Assembly (NCBI RefSeq): GCF_002285265.1 | Contig: NZ_NSJB01000003.1 | Coordinates: forward strand, 248,001-312,000 | Direction: 5' to 3' | Length of the DNA: 64,000 bases | From: Vandammella animalimorsus | Lineage (GTDB): Bacteria > Pseudomonadota > Gammaproteobacteria > Burkholderiales > Burkholderiaceae_C | Part shown: positions 46,525-57,346 of the stretch, piece after piece | How positions within the stretch are numbered: position 1 is the stretch's first letter | Layout of the letters: each line of letters begins with the position of its first letter | Notes under the pieces: generated by a model | The model's input: only the letters and a program-made list of their open reading frames with translations | Database searches by the model: none | What the model was told of the DNA's origin: nothing | Translations under genes and position numbers: made by a program

Positions 46525-47508
46525 ATGCAACGCCGTTCCTTCATTGCCGCCGCTGCCGTGCTCAGCAGCGCCCTTGCAGCTCTTCCCGCCCAGGCCCAGA
46601 CCAAGTGGGATCTGCCCTCGCCCTACCCGGCTTTCAACTTCCACTCGGAAAACATCGCCCAGTTCGCCAAGGACGTGGAAAGCGCCACTGGCGGGCAGCT
46701 GCGCATCACGCCGCACCCCGGCGCCTCGCTGTTCAAGGGCCCAGAGATCAAGCGCGCGCTGCAGGGCGGCCAGGTGCAGGCCGGTGAGTTCCTGCTCGTG
46801 GGCCACCAGAACGAGTGGCCGCTGTTTGGCGCCGATGGCCTGCCCTTCCTGGCCACCAGCTATGAGCAAGCCCAGCAGCTGTACCAGGCGCAAAAGCCGT
46901 TGCTGGAGAAAAAGCTCGGCGAGCAAGGCATGGTGCTGCTGTACGCCGTGCCCTGGCCGCCGCAGGGCCTGTTCTCGAAAAAGCCCATCGAATCGGCCGC
47001 CGAACTCAAGGGCATGAAGATGCGCGCCTACAGCCCGGCCACCTCGCGCATTGCCGAGCTGGTCGGCGCGCAGCCGGTGACCATCCAGGAGGCCGAGCTC
47101 TCGCAGGCCCTGGCCACCGGCGCGGTCGAGACGCTGATGACCTCGGGCTCCACCGGCACCGACAAAAAGCTCTACGAGAGCATGAAGTACTACTACGACG
47201 TGCAGGCCTGGCTGCCCAAGAACATCGTCGTGGCCAATGCACGCGCCTTCAAGGGCCTGGACGCCGCTGCGCAAGAGGCCGTGAAAAAGGCCGCCGCCGC
47301 CGCCGAGGAGCGCGGCTGGGCGCGCTCCAAGGAGGTCACGCAGCAATCCCTGGACAAGCTCAAGCAAGAAGGCATGCAAGTGCTCGAACCCAGCGCCCAG
47401 CTCAAGGCCGATCTGGCCAAGGTGGGCGAGACCATGCAGGCCGAGTGGCTCAAGAGCGCCGGCGCGGACGGCCAGACCCTGCTGGACGCCTACAAGAAAG
47501 GCCAGTAA
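46525..47508 (+). CDS. TRAP transporter periplasmic substrate-binding protein (DctP family)
   Basis: The 327-residue product starts at MQRRSFIAAAAVLSSALAAL, a signal peptide with an RRSFI motif that may send it through the Tat system; CAGGAG precedes the ATG. DctP-like motifs are WPLFGADGLPFLA, WPPQGLFSKKPIESAAELKGMKMRAYSP and EVETLM-like AVETLMTSGSTG. It delivers a small organic anion to the DctQ-DctM membrane pair encoded downstream. Its place beside the pxp operon suggests a lactam, amide or amino-acid-derived ligand. Confidence 0.92.
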   Translation: MQRRSFIAAAAVLSSALAALPAQAQTKWDLPSPYPAFNFHSENIAQFAKDVESATGGQLRITPHPGASLFKGPEIKRALQGGQVQAGEFLLVGHQNEWPLFGADGLPFLATSYEQAQQLYQAQKPLLEKKLGEQGMVLLYAVPWPPQGLFSKKPIESAAELKGMKMRAYSPATSRIAELVGAQPVTIQEAELSQALATGAVETLMTSGSTGTDKKLYESMKYYYDVQAWLPKNIVVANARAFKGLDAAAQEAVKKAAAAAEERGWARSKEVTQQSLDKLKQEGMQVLEPSAQLKADLAKVGETMQAEWLKSAGADGQTLLDAYKKGQ

Positions 47509-47568
47509 CCCAAGGCCTGAGCATCGCCCCCTCGCCCTCAATACAGCCAGTGAGAGGGCAATGCCCTT

Positions 47569-47665
47569 GGCAAAACGCTGCGCCTGATCGCCCGCGTCTG
47601 GCCTTGCCCTGCCGCCCGGGTGCGCCCACCAGATGCGCCCAGTCTGCCGGGCGCAGCGTTTTGCC
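47569..47665 (+). repeat. Long-range inverted repeat between the TRAP receptor and membrane genes
   Basis: A 16-bp arm, GGCAAAACGCTGCGCC, at 47569-47584 is exactly repeated in inverse at 47650-47665, enclosing about 65 nt. It lies in the 199-nt gap between receptor and DctQ genes. In RNA it would form a stable stem that could protect the receptor mRNA or reduce read-through. Confidence 0.7.
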
Positions 47666-47707
47666 CTCCTCCTCATTTCTTCCCACCCACACCCCCAAGC
47701 CAAGGCC

Positions 47708-48217
47708 ATGCGCAAGACACTCGATGCCCTCTACGCCGCCAGCCTGTGGCTGGCTGGCCTGTCCATGATCGGCGTGCTGCTCATGGTGCTGCTGAGCATC
47801 GCCAGCCGCCTGCTGGGCTTTTCCGCCGCCGGCAGCGATGCCTATGCCGGCTACGCCATGGCCGGCGCCGGCTTTCTGGCCCTGGCCGGCACGCTCAAAA
47901 GCGGCGAGCACATCCGCGTCACGCTGGTGCTGGGCATGCTGCGCGGCCGCGCGCGGCGCGCGCTGGAAATTGCCGCGCTGGCCATCGCCAGCCTGCTCTC
48001 GGCCTTTCTGGCCTATTACTCCGCGCGGCTGGTGTGGCAGTCCTACCAGTTCAACGACATCTCCACCGCCAGCGACGCCACGCCGATGTGGATCCCGCAG
48101 CTGCTCATGGCCGCGGGCACGCTGGTGCTGAGCATCGCCTTCATCGACGAGCTGCTGCTGGCGCTGCGCGGCCAAAGCCGCCCAGCCAGCCTGCAGGAGG
48201 AGCGCCACCATGAGTGA
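47708..48217 (+). CDS. TRAP transporter small permease (DctQ family)
   Basis: A 169-residue integral membrane protein starting MRKTLDALYAASLWLAGLSM, with four predicted transmembrane helices (about 9-32, 45-62, 85-108, 130-152). GTLKSGEHIRVTLVLGML between helices 2 and 3 is typical of DctQ (LKxxxHIRV). It overlaps dctM by 8 nt (ATGAGTGA), so the two membrane subunits are translationally coupled. Confidence 0.93.
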   Translation: MRKTLDALYAASLWLAGLSMIGVLLMVLLSIASRLLGFSAAGSDAYAGYAMAGAGFLALAGTLKSGEHIRVTLVLGMLRGRARRALEIAALAIASLLSAFLAYYSARLVWQSYQFNDISTASDATPMWIPQLLMAAGTLVLSIAFIDELLLALRGQSRPASLQEERHHE

Positions 48218-49505
48218 AATCGCCGCCAGCATCACGCTGCTGACCGTGCTGTTTGCGCTGCTGGCCGGCGGCGTCTGGGTCGGGCTCACGCTCGCCGGCG
48301 TGGCCTGGTTCGGCATGCAGGTGCTCAGCGGCCGCCCCGCGGGCGACGCCATGGCGCTGACCATCTGGGGCTCATCGAGCAGCTGGACGCTCACCGCCTT
48401 GCCGCTGTTCGTCTGGATGGGCGAAATCCTCTACCGCACCAACCTCTCGGAAAACATGTTCCGCGGCCTGGCCCCCTGGGTCGAGCGCCTGCCCGGGCGG
48501 CTGCTGCACACCAACGTCATCGGCTGCACCATCTTCGCCTCGGTCTCGGGCTCCTCGGCCGCCACCTGCGCCACCGTCGGCAAGATGAACATCCCCGAGC
48601 TGCGCCGCCGTGGCTACCCGGAGATGCAAATCATCGGCTCGCTGGGCGGGCCGGCCACGCTCGGCCTGCTGATCCCGCCCTCGATCATCCTCATCGTCTA
48701 TGGCGTGGCCGCCGACGTCTCCATCGCCCGGCTGTTCATGGCCGGCGTGCTGCCCGGCCTGCTGCTGGCGGCGCTGTTCTCCGGCTGGATCATGCTCTGG
48801 GCGCTGCGCCACCCAGGGCGCGTGCCGCGCGCCGATGGGCCCAGCAGCCTGGCGCACAAGCTGCGCCAATCGCGCCACCTCATCCCCGTGGTGCTGCTCA
48901 TCCTCAGCGTCATCGCCAGCATCTACAGCGGCATCGCCACCGCCACCGAGGCCGCCGCCGTGGGCGTGCTCGGCGCGCTCATTCTCTCGGCCCTGCAGGG
49001 CGCGCTCAATTGGCGCACCTTCCGCGACGCCCTGCTGGGCGCCACGCGGCTGTACTGCATGATCGCGCTGATCCTGGCCGGCGCCTCCTTCATGACCCTG
49101 GCCATGGGCTACATCGGCCTGCCGCGCCAGCTGGCCGAGTACGTCGGCGGCCTGGGCCTGTCGCCAGGCATGCTGATCCTCGTGCTGGGCCTGTTCTACA
49201 TCCTCATCGGCTGCTTTCTGGACGGCATCTCCACCATCGTGCTCACCATGGCCGTGGTGCTGCCCATCATCCAGGCCGCCGGCATCGACCCGCTGTGGTT
49301 CGGCATCTTCCTGGTCATCACCGTCGAAACCGCCCAGATCACCCCGCCCGTGGGCTTCAACCTGTTCGTGCTGCAAGGCATGACCGGCAAGCAAATCACC
49401 ACCATCGGCAAGGCCTGCGCGCCCTACTTCCTGCTGATGGCGCTGGCCCTGACCATCCTCTGGTTCTTCCCGGCCATCGTCACCTGGCTGCCAGGCAGGA
49501 TGTGA
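48210..49505 (+). CDS. TRAP transporter large permease (DctM family)
   Basis: A 431-residue polytopic protein of about twelve helices with DctM signatures: PLFVWMGEILYRTNLSENMF, FASVSGSSAATCATVGKM, GPATLGLLIPPSIILIVYG, and ITVETAQITPPVGFNLFVLQG. It is the ion-coupled transport channel of the TRAP system. It ends this operon; the next gene begins 75 nt later and looks unrelated. Confidence 0.96.
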   Translation: MSEIAASITLLTVLFALLAGGVWVGLTLAGVAWFGMQVLSGRPAGDAMALTIWGSSSSWTLTALPLFVWMGEILYRTNLSENMFRGLAPWVERLPGRLLHTNVIGCTIFASVSGSSAATCATVGKMNIPELRRRGYPEMQIIGSLGGPATLGLLIPPSIILIVYGVAADVSIARLFMAGVLPGLLLAALFSGWIMLWALRHPGRVPRADGPSSLAHKLRQSRHLIPVVLLILSVIASIYSGIATATEAAAVGVLGALILSALQGALNWRTFRDALLGATRLYCMIALILAGASFMTLAMGYIGLPRQLAEYVGGLGLSPGMLILVLGLFYILIGCFLDGISTIVLTMAVVLPIIQAAGIDPLWFGIFLVITVETAQITPPVGFNLFVLQGMTGKQITTIGKACAPYFLLMALALTILWFFPAIVTWLPGRM

Positions 49506-49579
49506 GCGCGCTCTTGACTTGAGCGCGCAAAATCGCAAGCATGCCTCTCATTTGCCTTCCACCTCACTGGGGATCTGAG

Positions 49580-50167
49580 ATGAAAAAAGCATCGCTCGCA
49601 TTGCTCTTTCTGCTGATTTCCAGCGCCGCGCAGCCTCAGACTGGCGCGCCCAACCACACTCGCTTTTTGACGCTCGAAGAAGCCATGGCCGAAGTGCCAT
49701 ACCACCCCATGGATGACGAGGAAAACATTCGACTTTCCAAGGAAATCTACAAGGACTACGACGCCATCCGGGCTGACCTTGGGGACGATTTCGGCGGGCT
49801 GTGGCTGGAATTCAACCCATACGGCAAGGTCTATCCCGTCATCGCAGTCGCCAACGGCAAAGCCATTGATCGAAAGTGGCTCAAGCACGGCGCCGTGGTC
49901 GTGCAGGTCGCGCGCAGCGTCAAGCAATTGACTGCGATGCAGGACGTCATCATGGATGCCATGGGCAGCAGCGACCCGCACGACGAGCTGGCCATTTACA
50001 GCAGCTACGTCGACGAGAAAAGCAACCGGGTCGCCATCCGCGCGCCGCTGCGGCATCGGGAAAAAATCATGGCGAACATCCAATCCCTGGGGGTCGATGC
50101 CTCGGTCATTCTGTTCGAGGAGCAGGCTCACCCCATCACCTTCTACGGCATCGAGCGAGCCGATTGA
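49580..50167 (+). CDS. Small secreted protein of unknown function
   Basis: A 195-residue product starting MKKASLALLFLLISSAAQPQ (signal peptide, cleaved around residue 18-22; no lipobox). The mature part is acidic at first (LSKEIYKDYDAIRADLGDDF), then mixed alpha/beta (GLWLEFNPYGKVYPVIAVAN, KWLKHGAVVVQVARSV, ASVILFEEQAHPITFYGIE). No domain is recognised. Base and codon use are visibly richer in A/T than in its neighbours, which hints at later acquisition. It follows dctM but is probably not part of that function. A strong two-way terminator follows it. Confidence 0.75.
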   Translation: MKKASLALLFLLISSAAQPQTGAPNHTRFLTLEEAMAEVPYHPMDDEENIRLSKEIYKDYDAIRADLGDDFGGLWLEFNPYGKVYPVIAVANGKAIDRKWLKHGAVVVQVARSVKQLTAMQDVIMDAMGSSDPHDELAIYSSYVDEKSNRVAIRAPLRHREKIMANIQSLGVDASVILFEEQAHPITFYGIERAD

Positions 50168-50223
50168 GCAAGAGCATCGCCCCAGGCCATCACCAACACA
50201 CTAAACGCTGTGCACCACACGAC

Positions 50224-50260
50224 AAAACCCCCGCCTGGCATGCGCCAGTGCGGGGGTTTT
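50224..50260. terminator. Bidirectional terminator between the secreted-protein gene and icd
   Basis: AAAACCCCCGC and GCGGGGGTTTT pair over 11 bp, with inner pairing CTGG/CCAG. T-runs lie on both strands. It serves the plus-strand gene ending at 50167 and icd ending at 50327. Confidence 0.85.
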
Positions 50261-50326
50261 ACATGGCCGGGCTGCCCCGGCCGTCACGATCTAGGCCGCC
50301 GCGCCAGCTGCGCGCGGCCCTGCCGA

Positions 50327-51583
<1,257 letters not shown>

Positions 51584-51720
51584 GTGTGAACGTCTCCTGT
51601 GACCGCGCCCGATGCCGCAGGCCGCGCGCACACGCAAAAACAAAATCAAGCGCGGCGCGGCGGCGGTGGAACGCAAACGATGCGCAAGGGCCATGCCCTG
51701 CGCGAACAAAAAAGCGCCCC

Positions 51721-51726
51721 ATTCTA
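51721..51726 (-). promoter_or_regulatory. Candidate icd -10 box
   Basis: TAGAAT on the minus strand, about 138 nt before the icd ATG. No good -35. It is close to the divergent TACACT box at 51792. Confidence 0.45.
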
Positions 51727-51791
51727 GCGGTAAACCACCCCCCGGCCGGGCGGGCCAGGCTGGGGGGCGATGCTGCGCCTGGGCGCTGCGC

Positions 51792-51797
51792 TACACT
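51792..51797 (+). promoter_or_regulatory. Candidate -10 box of the RND adaptor gene
   Basis: GCTACACTGCCCGCG with TACACT about 45 nt before the ATG at 51842. The same GCTACA(C/A)T pattern precedes other genes in this window (8208, 34821, 61084). Confidence 0.4.
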
Positions 51798-51841
51798 GCC
51801 CGCGCCCGGCCGCCTGCGCCGCCCTGCCCCCCATCCATGCC

Positions 51842-53158
51842 ATGAAAAAACCTCTGCTCTGGTTCCTCGCGCTGACCACGCTGGCGCTGCTGGCCTGGGG
51901 CGGCACGCGGGCCTGGCAGCGCGAGCAGGCCCGGGCCCAGGCCCTGCAGCAGGAGATGCAGCAGCGCCAGGCGCTGCGCGTGCGCCTGTTGCCCAGCGAG
52001 ATCACCACCGTGCAGGCCCTGGCGCTGCCGCAGCAGGTGCCCGCCAGCGGCACGCTGCGGCCCGCGCAGCGCCTGAGCATCAAGGCCCAGGCCGGCGGCC
52101 GGGTGCAGCAACTGCAGCTGCGCGAGGGCCAGGCGGTGCGCGCCGGGCAGCGGCTGTTCGTCATCGCCGCGCCCGATGCCGCCGCGCGCGTGCAGCAGGC
52201 CCAGCAACAGGCGCGCGCCGCGCAGGCGCAGCTGAGCATGGCGCAGCGCACGGCCGACAGCGACCGCGCCCTGGCCGAGCAGGGCTTTGTCTCGCCCACG
52301 GCGCGGGCCAGCAGCGCCGCGCAGCTGCAGGCCGCGCGCGCCCAGCACCAGGCGGCGCTGGCGGCAGTCGAGGTGGCGCGCAAAGGCCTGGGCGACACCC
52401 AGGCGCACAGCCCCATCGACGGGCTGGTGGCGGCGCGCCACGTGCAACCGGGCGAGGTGGTCGCCCCTGGCCAGACGGTGCTGGAGATCGTCGCCCCGCA
52501 GGCCTTTGAGTGGCAGGCCGAGGTGGCCGCCGCCGATGCCCGCCACCTGGCCCCCGGCCAGCGCGCGCAACTGTGGATCGAGGGCAGCGCAGCGCCCTGG
52601 CAGGCCGAGCTGGAGCGCATCGGCCCGGCCACGCAGGCCGGCAGCCGCAATGTGGCGGTCTTTCTGCGCCTGCTGCCGCCCGGGGCGGGTGGTGAAGGCA
52701 CGGGTGAAGGCGCAGGCAAAGCTGCAGGCCAAGCCGCGCCCGACGCGGCCCAAGGCGCTCAGGCGGGCGATGCCGCCCTGCTGCGCGATGGCCTGTTCGC
52801 CCACGGCCACATCCACACGGGCGCGCAGCAGGTGCTGGCCGTGCCGCAGACGGCCATCCGCACCGAGCGGCCCCAGCCCTATGTGCTGGTGCTGCAGGGC
52901 CAGCGCGTGCAGCTGCGCAGCGTCACGCTCGGCCCGCGCGCGCTGCTGGCCGGCCAGCCCTGGCAGGCCATCGAGGGCGTGGCCGCCGGCACGCCCATCC
53001 TCAGCGGCGCGGCCGGCCTGCTGGCCGATGGCACGCCGGTGCAGATCGAGGCCAGCGCCGATGTGGAGGCCGATGTCGAGGCCAATTTCCAGGCCGAGGC
53101 CGGGGCCGCTGCCAGCGCCGCTGCGCCCGGCCCCGCCGCCGCGCCGCCCCGGCCGTGA
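51842..53158 (+). CDS. RND efflux periplasmic adaptor (membrane fusion protein)
   Basis: A 438-residue product starting MKKPLLWFLALTTLALLAWG, an N-terminal membrane anchor or uncleaved signal. A barrel-sandwich/lipoyl half (about 80-110, IKAQAGGRVQQLQLREGQAV), an alpha-helical hairpin (about 115-175) and the returning half LVAARHVQPGEVVAPGQTVLEI identify an HlyD/AcrA-type adaptor. The C-terminal parts carry low-complexity Ala/Gly/Glu stretches (about 280-310 and a tail from about 405) that are unusual. It is 6 nt from the pump gene and forms the AcrA-like partner. No TolC-type gene is in the window. Confidence 0.9.
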   Translation: MKKPLLWFLALTTLALLAWGGTRAWQREQARAQALQQEMQQRQALRVRLLPSEITTVQALALPQQVPASGTLRPAQRLSIKAQAGGRVQQLQLREGQAVRAGQRLFVIAAPDAAARVQQAQQQARAAQAQLSMAQRTADSDRALAEQGFVSPTARASSAAQLQAARAQHQAALAAVEVARKGLGDTQAHSPIDGLVAARHVQPGEVVAPGQTVLEIVAPQAFEWQAEVAAADARHLAPGQRAQLWIEGSAAPWQAELERIGPATQAGSRNVAVFLRLLPPGAGGEGTGEGAGKAAGQAAPDAAQGAQAGDAALLRDGLFAHGHIHTGAQQVLAVPQTAIRTERPQPYVLVLQGQRVQLRSVTLGPRALLAGQPWQAIEGVAAGTPILSGAAGLLADGTPVQIEASADVEADVEANFQAEAGAAASAAAPGPAAAPPRP

Positions 53159-53164
53159 CGCGCC

Positions 53165-56100
53165 ATGTGGTTCACGCGCGTCAGCCTGCACAACCCGGTC
53201 ATGGCCACCATGGTCATGCTGGCCTTCATCGTGCTGGGCGGCTTTTCCTACCAGCGGCTCAAGGTCGATCAGTTCCCCAGCATCGAGTTTCCGGTCGTGG
53301 TGGTGGTCACGCGCTACCCCGGCGCCTCGGCCGAGATCGTCGAGAGCGAGGTCACGGAAAAAATCGAGCAGGCCGTCAACACCATTGCCGGCATCAGCCA
53401 GCTGAGCTCGCGCAGTTACGACAGCGTCTCGGTGGTCATCGTGCAGTTCGCGCTGAGCATGGACGGGCGGCGCGCCACCGAGGACGTGCGCGAGAAGGTC
53501 GCTGGCATGCGCAGCCTGCTGCGCGAGGAGGTCGAGGACCCGGCCGTGCAGCGCTTTGACCCCGAGGACCGACCGATCTGGTCGCTGGCCGTGGTGGCCG
53601 ATCCGGCAGCGGCCAGCACCGCAGCGGCTGTGCCAGCGGGGGCGAGCGCAGACAGCGCCGCCAGCGCCCATGCCGCGCTGGCGCTGCACGACCCTGTGGC
53701 CCTGACCAACTGGGCCGAGCAGGTGCTCAAGCGCCGGCTGGAAAACGTGCGCGGCGTGGGCGCGGTGCAGGTCGTGGGCGGCGTGCAGCGGCGCATCCAC
53801 ATCGAGCTGCAGCCGCAGGCCTTGCGCGCCTGGGGCATCAGCGCGCAGCAGGTGGCCGACGCCCTCGAAGGCGAAAACCTGGACTTGCCACTGGGCAGCC
53901 TGCGCTCGCCCGAGCGCGAGCGCCTGGTGCAGCTGCAGGCGCGCGTGGCCTGGCCGGCCGACTTTGGCGAGCTGATCGTCGCGCGCCGTGGCGACGCGCC
54001 CGTGTACCTGCGCCAGCTGGCCCAGGTGCGCGACGGCGCCGCCGAGCTCGATTCCCTGGCGCTGTTCAACGGCCAGCGCACGCTGCTGCTGAGCGTGCAA
54101 AAGGCCCAGGACGAGAACACCATCGAAGTGGTCGATGGCCTGAACGCCGCCGTGGCCGAGCTGCAGGCGCAGCTGCCCGCCGGGCTGCGCCTGCAGACCG
54201 TCAGCGACGATTCGCGCCCCATCCGCGTGGCCGTGGCCAGCGTGCAGCGCACGCTGCTCGAAGGCGCGCTGCTGACGGTGCTGATCGTCTATCTGTTTCT
54301 CAACTCCTGGCGCTCGACCATCATCACCGGCCTGACCCTGCCCATCGCGCTGGTGGGCACCTTCATGTTCATGGGCCTGCTGGGCTTTTCCATCAACATG
54401 CTCACGCTGATGGCGCTGAGCCTGTGCGTGGGCCTGCTGATCGACGATGCCATCGTGGTGCGCGAGAACATCGTGCGCCACCTACAAATGGGCAAGAGCG
54501 CCTACGACGCGGCGCTGCAGGGCACGCAGGAGATTGGCCTGGCGGTGCTGGCCACCACGCTGTGCATCGTGGCCGTGTTCCTGCCCATCGGCTTCATGGG
54601 CGGCATCATCGGCAAGTTCTTCCACGAGTTCGGCCTGACCATCGCCGCGGCGGTGCTGATCTCCATGTTCGTGGCCTTCACGCTCGACCCGATGCTCTCA
54701 TCCGTCTGGCACGACCCGCAGGTCAGCCCCGCGCTGCGCCACAGCCTGCCGCCGCAGCGCCACGGCCCCGTCACCGGCCGCATTGCGCGGCTGTACCAGG
54801 CCACGCTGGGGCGGCTGACGCGCTGGTTTGCGCACGTCACCGAAGCGCTCTCGCAGCTCTACCAGGATGCGCTGCGCTGGGCGCTGGGCCACCGCCTGCT
54901 GACGCTGGCGCTGGCGGCGCTGGTGTTCGCGCTCAGCCTGTTCATGCTGCGGCTGCTGGGTACCGAGTTCGTGCCCGCCTCGGACTACTCCGAGGCCACC
55001 ATTCAGTTCCACACCCCGATGGGCTCGTCCATCGAGCACACCCAGGCCAAGGCGCGCCAGGTGGACGCCATCGTGCGCGCCCTGCCCGAGGTGCGCTACA
55101 CCGTCACCCGCATCAACAGCGGCAACGCGCCGGGCAAGCACCAGGCCAGCATGTACGTGCGGCTGGTCGAGCGCCAGCAGCGCACGCGCAGCGTCAACGA
55201 CATGGCGCTGGCGCTGCGCCGCCAGCTGGCCGAGGTCGCCGGCATCCGCGTCACGCACGTGGGCCTGCTCGACCCCGTGGGCGGGCAAAAAGAGCTGGAG
55301 TTCTCCCTCAAGGGGCCCGATCTGGGTGAGCTCGGCCGCATCACCGCGCAGCTGCAGCGCCAGCTCGAAGGCATCCCCGGCCTGGTCGATCTGGATGCGC
55401 GCACCCAGCAGCGCGTGCCCATCGTCAGCGTGCAGGTGCAGCGCCAGGCCGCCTCCGCCCTGGGCCTGCACCTGCAGGACATTGCCGCGCCGCTGCGCGT
55501 GCTGCTGGCCGGCCAGAGCGTGGGCAACTGGCGCGCCCCCGACGGCCAGACCTACGACCTGCGCCTGGGCCTGGCGCCCCAGGCGCGCCAGCACCTGCAG
55601 GACCTGGCCCAGCTGCCGCTGAACGTGCGCAGCGCCAGCGCCCAAGCCGCCGCCAATGCCGGCGGCCCGCCCCAGGTCGTCACGCTCGGCCAGGTGGCGC
55701 AGCTGCACGAGGGCAGCTCGCCCAACGTCATCGACCGCCACAGCATGCAGCGCGAGGTGCGCATCACCGCCAACACCGCGCTGCGCTCGCTGGGCGAGGT
55801 CTCCGCCGACGTCGAGCGCGTGCTGCAGTCCACGCCCATGCCGCCGGGCTACGGCTACAGCTTCGGCGGCGCCTCCAAGGACATGGCCGAATCCTTCCAG
55901 TACGCGCTGATGGCCCTGGCGCTGGCCGTGGTCTTCATCTACATGGTGCTGGCCAGCCAGTTCCAGAGCTTTTTGCAGCCCATCACGCTGATGATGTCGC
56001 TGCCGCTGACGCTCATCGGCGTGGCCGCGGCCCTGCTGGTGTTCGGCTCGCGCATTTCCATGATCTCGGTCATCGGCATCGTCATGCTCATGGGCCTGGT

Positions 56101-56452
56101 GACCAAGAACGCCATCTTGCTGGTGGACTTCGCCAACCGCGCCCGCCAGCCGCACGACGACGAGGACGGCCAGCGCGTGCCCGGCCTGCCGCGCGATCAG
56201 GCCCTGCTCAAGGCCGCGCGCGTGCGCCTGCGCCCCATCCTGATGACCACGCTGGCCATGGTCTTCGGCATGCTGCCGCTGGCCCTGTCCAGCGGCGAAG
56301 GCTCCGAGGCCATGGGCCCGCTGGGCCAGTCGGTCATCGGCGGCGTCATCACCTCCTCGGTGCTCACGCTGGTGGTCGTGCCCGTGGTCTACGGCTACCT
56401 CGACGATCTGGGCGCCTGGTGCCAGCGCCTGTGGCAGCGCACGCATCTGTAA
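53165..56452 (+). CDS. RND-family efflux pump (HAE1/MdtB-like)
   Basis: The 1095-residue inner-membrane proton-driven pump has twelve predicted transmembrane helices and two large periplasmic loops. Seen are [25 protein letters not shown], the proton-relay Asp pair in [17 protein letters not shown] (helix 4), a [12 protein letters not shown]-type helix 10 segment and [16 protein letters not shown] (helix 11). The first periplasmic loop carries an Ala/Ser-rich insert near residues 145-180 not usual for the family. The sequence groups with multidrug (HAE1) rather than heavy-metal pumps by its motifs. Substrates are unknown. Confidence 0.92.
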   Translation: MWFTRVSLHNPVMATMVMLAFIVLGGFSYQRLKVDQFPSIEFPVVVVVTRYPGASAEIVESEVTEKIEQAVNTIAGISQLSSRSYDSVSVVIVQFALSMDGRRATEDVREKVAGMRSLLREEVEDPAVQRFDPEDRPIWSLAVVADPAAASTAAAVPAGASADSAASAHAALALHDPVALTNWAEQVLKRRLENVRGVGAVQVVGGVQRRIHIELQPQALRAWGISAQQVADALEGENLDLPLGSLRSPERERLVQLQARVAWPADFGELIVARRGDAPVYLRQLAQVRDGAAELDSLALFNGQRTLLLSVQKAQDENTIEVVDGLNAAVAELQAQLPAGLRLQTVSDDSRPIRVAVASVQRTLLEGALLTVLIVYLFLNSWRSTIITGLTLPIALVGTFMFMGLLGFSINMLTLMALSLCVGLLIDDAIVVRENIVRHLQMGKSAYDAALQGTQEIGLAVLATTLCIVAVFLPIGFMGGIIGKFFHEFGLTIAAAVLISMFVAFTLDPMLSSVWHDPQVSPALRHSLPPQRHGPVTGRIARLYQATLGRLTRWFAHVTEALSQLYQDALRWALGHRLLTLALAALVFALSLFMLRLLGTEFVPASDYSEATIQFHTPMGSSIEHTQAKARQVDAIVRALPEVRYTVTRINSGNAPGKHQASMYVRLVERQQRTRSVNDMALALRRQLAEVAGIRVTHVGLLDPVGGQKELEFSLKGPDLGELGRITAQLQRQLEGIPGLVDLDARTQQRVPIVSVQVQRQAASALGLHLQDIAAPLRVLLAGQSVGNWRAPDGQTYDLRLGLAPQARQHLQDLAQLPLNVRSASAQAAANAGGPPQVVTLGQVAQLHEGSSPNVIDRHSMQREVRITANTALRSLGEVSADVERVLQSTPMPPGYGYSFGGASKDMAESFQYALMALALAVVFIYMVLASQFQSFLQPITLMMSLPLTLIGVAAALLVFGSRISMISVIGIVMLMGLVTKNAILLVDFANRARQPHDDEDGQRVPGLPRDQALLKAARVRLRPILMTTLAMVFGMLPLALSSGEGSEAMGPLGQSVIGGVITSSVLTLVVVPVVYGYLDDLGAWCQRLWQRTHL

Positions 56453-56517
56453 GAGCCCACGCGGTCGCACCTGATCGCCACAGCGCCGCAGGCCCCGGAG
56501 AGCCGGCCAACACGCTC

Positions 56518-56523
56518 TAAAAT
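56518..56523 (+). promoter_or_regulatory. Candidate -10 box of the Pcm-like gene
   Basis: CTCTAAAATGCCGGG with TAAAAT about 73 nt before the ATG at 56596. No -35 is evident. Confidence 0.35.
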
Positions 56524-56595
56524 GCCGGGCTGTCCAGCGCCAGGCGGCCCGCGCCGCCCCAACGCCGCGCCACCACAGCACGCCCGGAGTACACG

Positions 56596-57303
56596 ATGAC
56601 CCTGCCCCTGAACCGCCTGCACGAATTCGCCCACCCCGATGAAGCCGCGCGCTTCAACATGATCGAGCAGCAGATCCGCCCCTGGAACGTGGACAACCCC
56701 GTGGTGCTGGCCACGCTGGCGCGTATCAAGCGCGAGCATTTCGTGCCCGAGCCCTACCGCGCCCTGGCCTTCATGGACATCAGCGTGCCGCTGCTGCCCG
56801 AGGCCCAGGCCCTGGCGCGCCCGGACTGCTGCATGCTGCCGCCCAAGATCGAGGCGCGCATGCTCAACACCCTGGACGTGCAGGCCCACGAGCGCGTGCT
56901 GGAGATCGGCGCTGGCTCGGGCTACATGGCCGCGCTGCTGGGCGCGCTGGGCCACGAGGTGGTGACGCTGGAGATCGCGCCGGACATGGCCGAGCTGGCC
57001 CGCGCCAATCTGCAGCAGCAGCGCAGCGCCAACGTGCAGGTGCTGCACGCCAATGGCGCGCAAAGCCTGCCCGCCGGCGGCTTCGACGTCATCGTGCTCA
57101 GCGGCTCCGTGGCCGAAGTGCCGCAGCAGCTGCTGGGCGCGCTCAACGAAGGCGGCCGCCTGCTGGCCTGCGTGGGCCAGGAGCCGGTGATGCGCATGCA
57201 GCTCATCCGCAAGGAGCAAGGCCGCCTGCACAGCAGCACGCCCTGGGACTTCAACCTGCCGCGCCTGCTGGGCTTTGCCGAGCCCAGCGGTTTCGAGTTC
57301 TAA
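56596..57303 (+). CDS. Protein-L-isoaspartate O-methyltransferase family protein
   Basis: A 235-residue SAM methyltransferase of the Pcm/PIMT type. FNMIEQQIRPWNV near the start, the SAM loop VLEIGAGSGYMAALLGALG (about 99-117) and the later GGRLLACVG segment are visible. Classical PIMT repairs isoaspartyl residues. In this shorter betaproteobacterial branch, often seen next to efflux genes, the active-site threonine motif is not obvious. The call is therefore to the family only. Confidence 0.85.
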   Translation: MTLPLNRLHEFAHPDEAARFNMIEQQIRPWNVDNPVVLATLARIKREHFVPEPYRALAFMDISVPLLPEAQALARPDCCMLPPKIEARMLNTLDVQAHERVLEIGAGSGYMAALLGALGHEVVTLEIAPDMAELARANLQQQRSANVQVLHANGAQSLPAGGFDVIVLSGSVAEVPQQLLGALNEGGRLLACVGQEPVMRMQLIRKEQGRLHSSTPWDFNLPRLLGFAEPSGFEF

Positions 57304-57346
57304 CGCTCTGACAGCCTGAAGCCGCCCCGGCCGGCATTCATTGCCC

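Noticed and set aside
51791-56581. Long minus-strand open frames opposite the RND adaptor and pump
   Set aside because: They are shadows of high third-position GC. The His/Gln/Ala-rich translations show no fold, and the plus strand is unambiguous RND.
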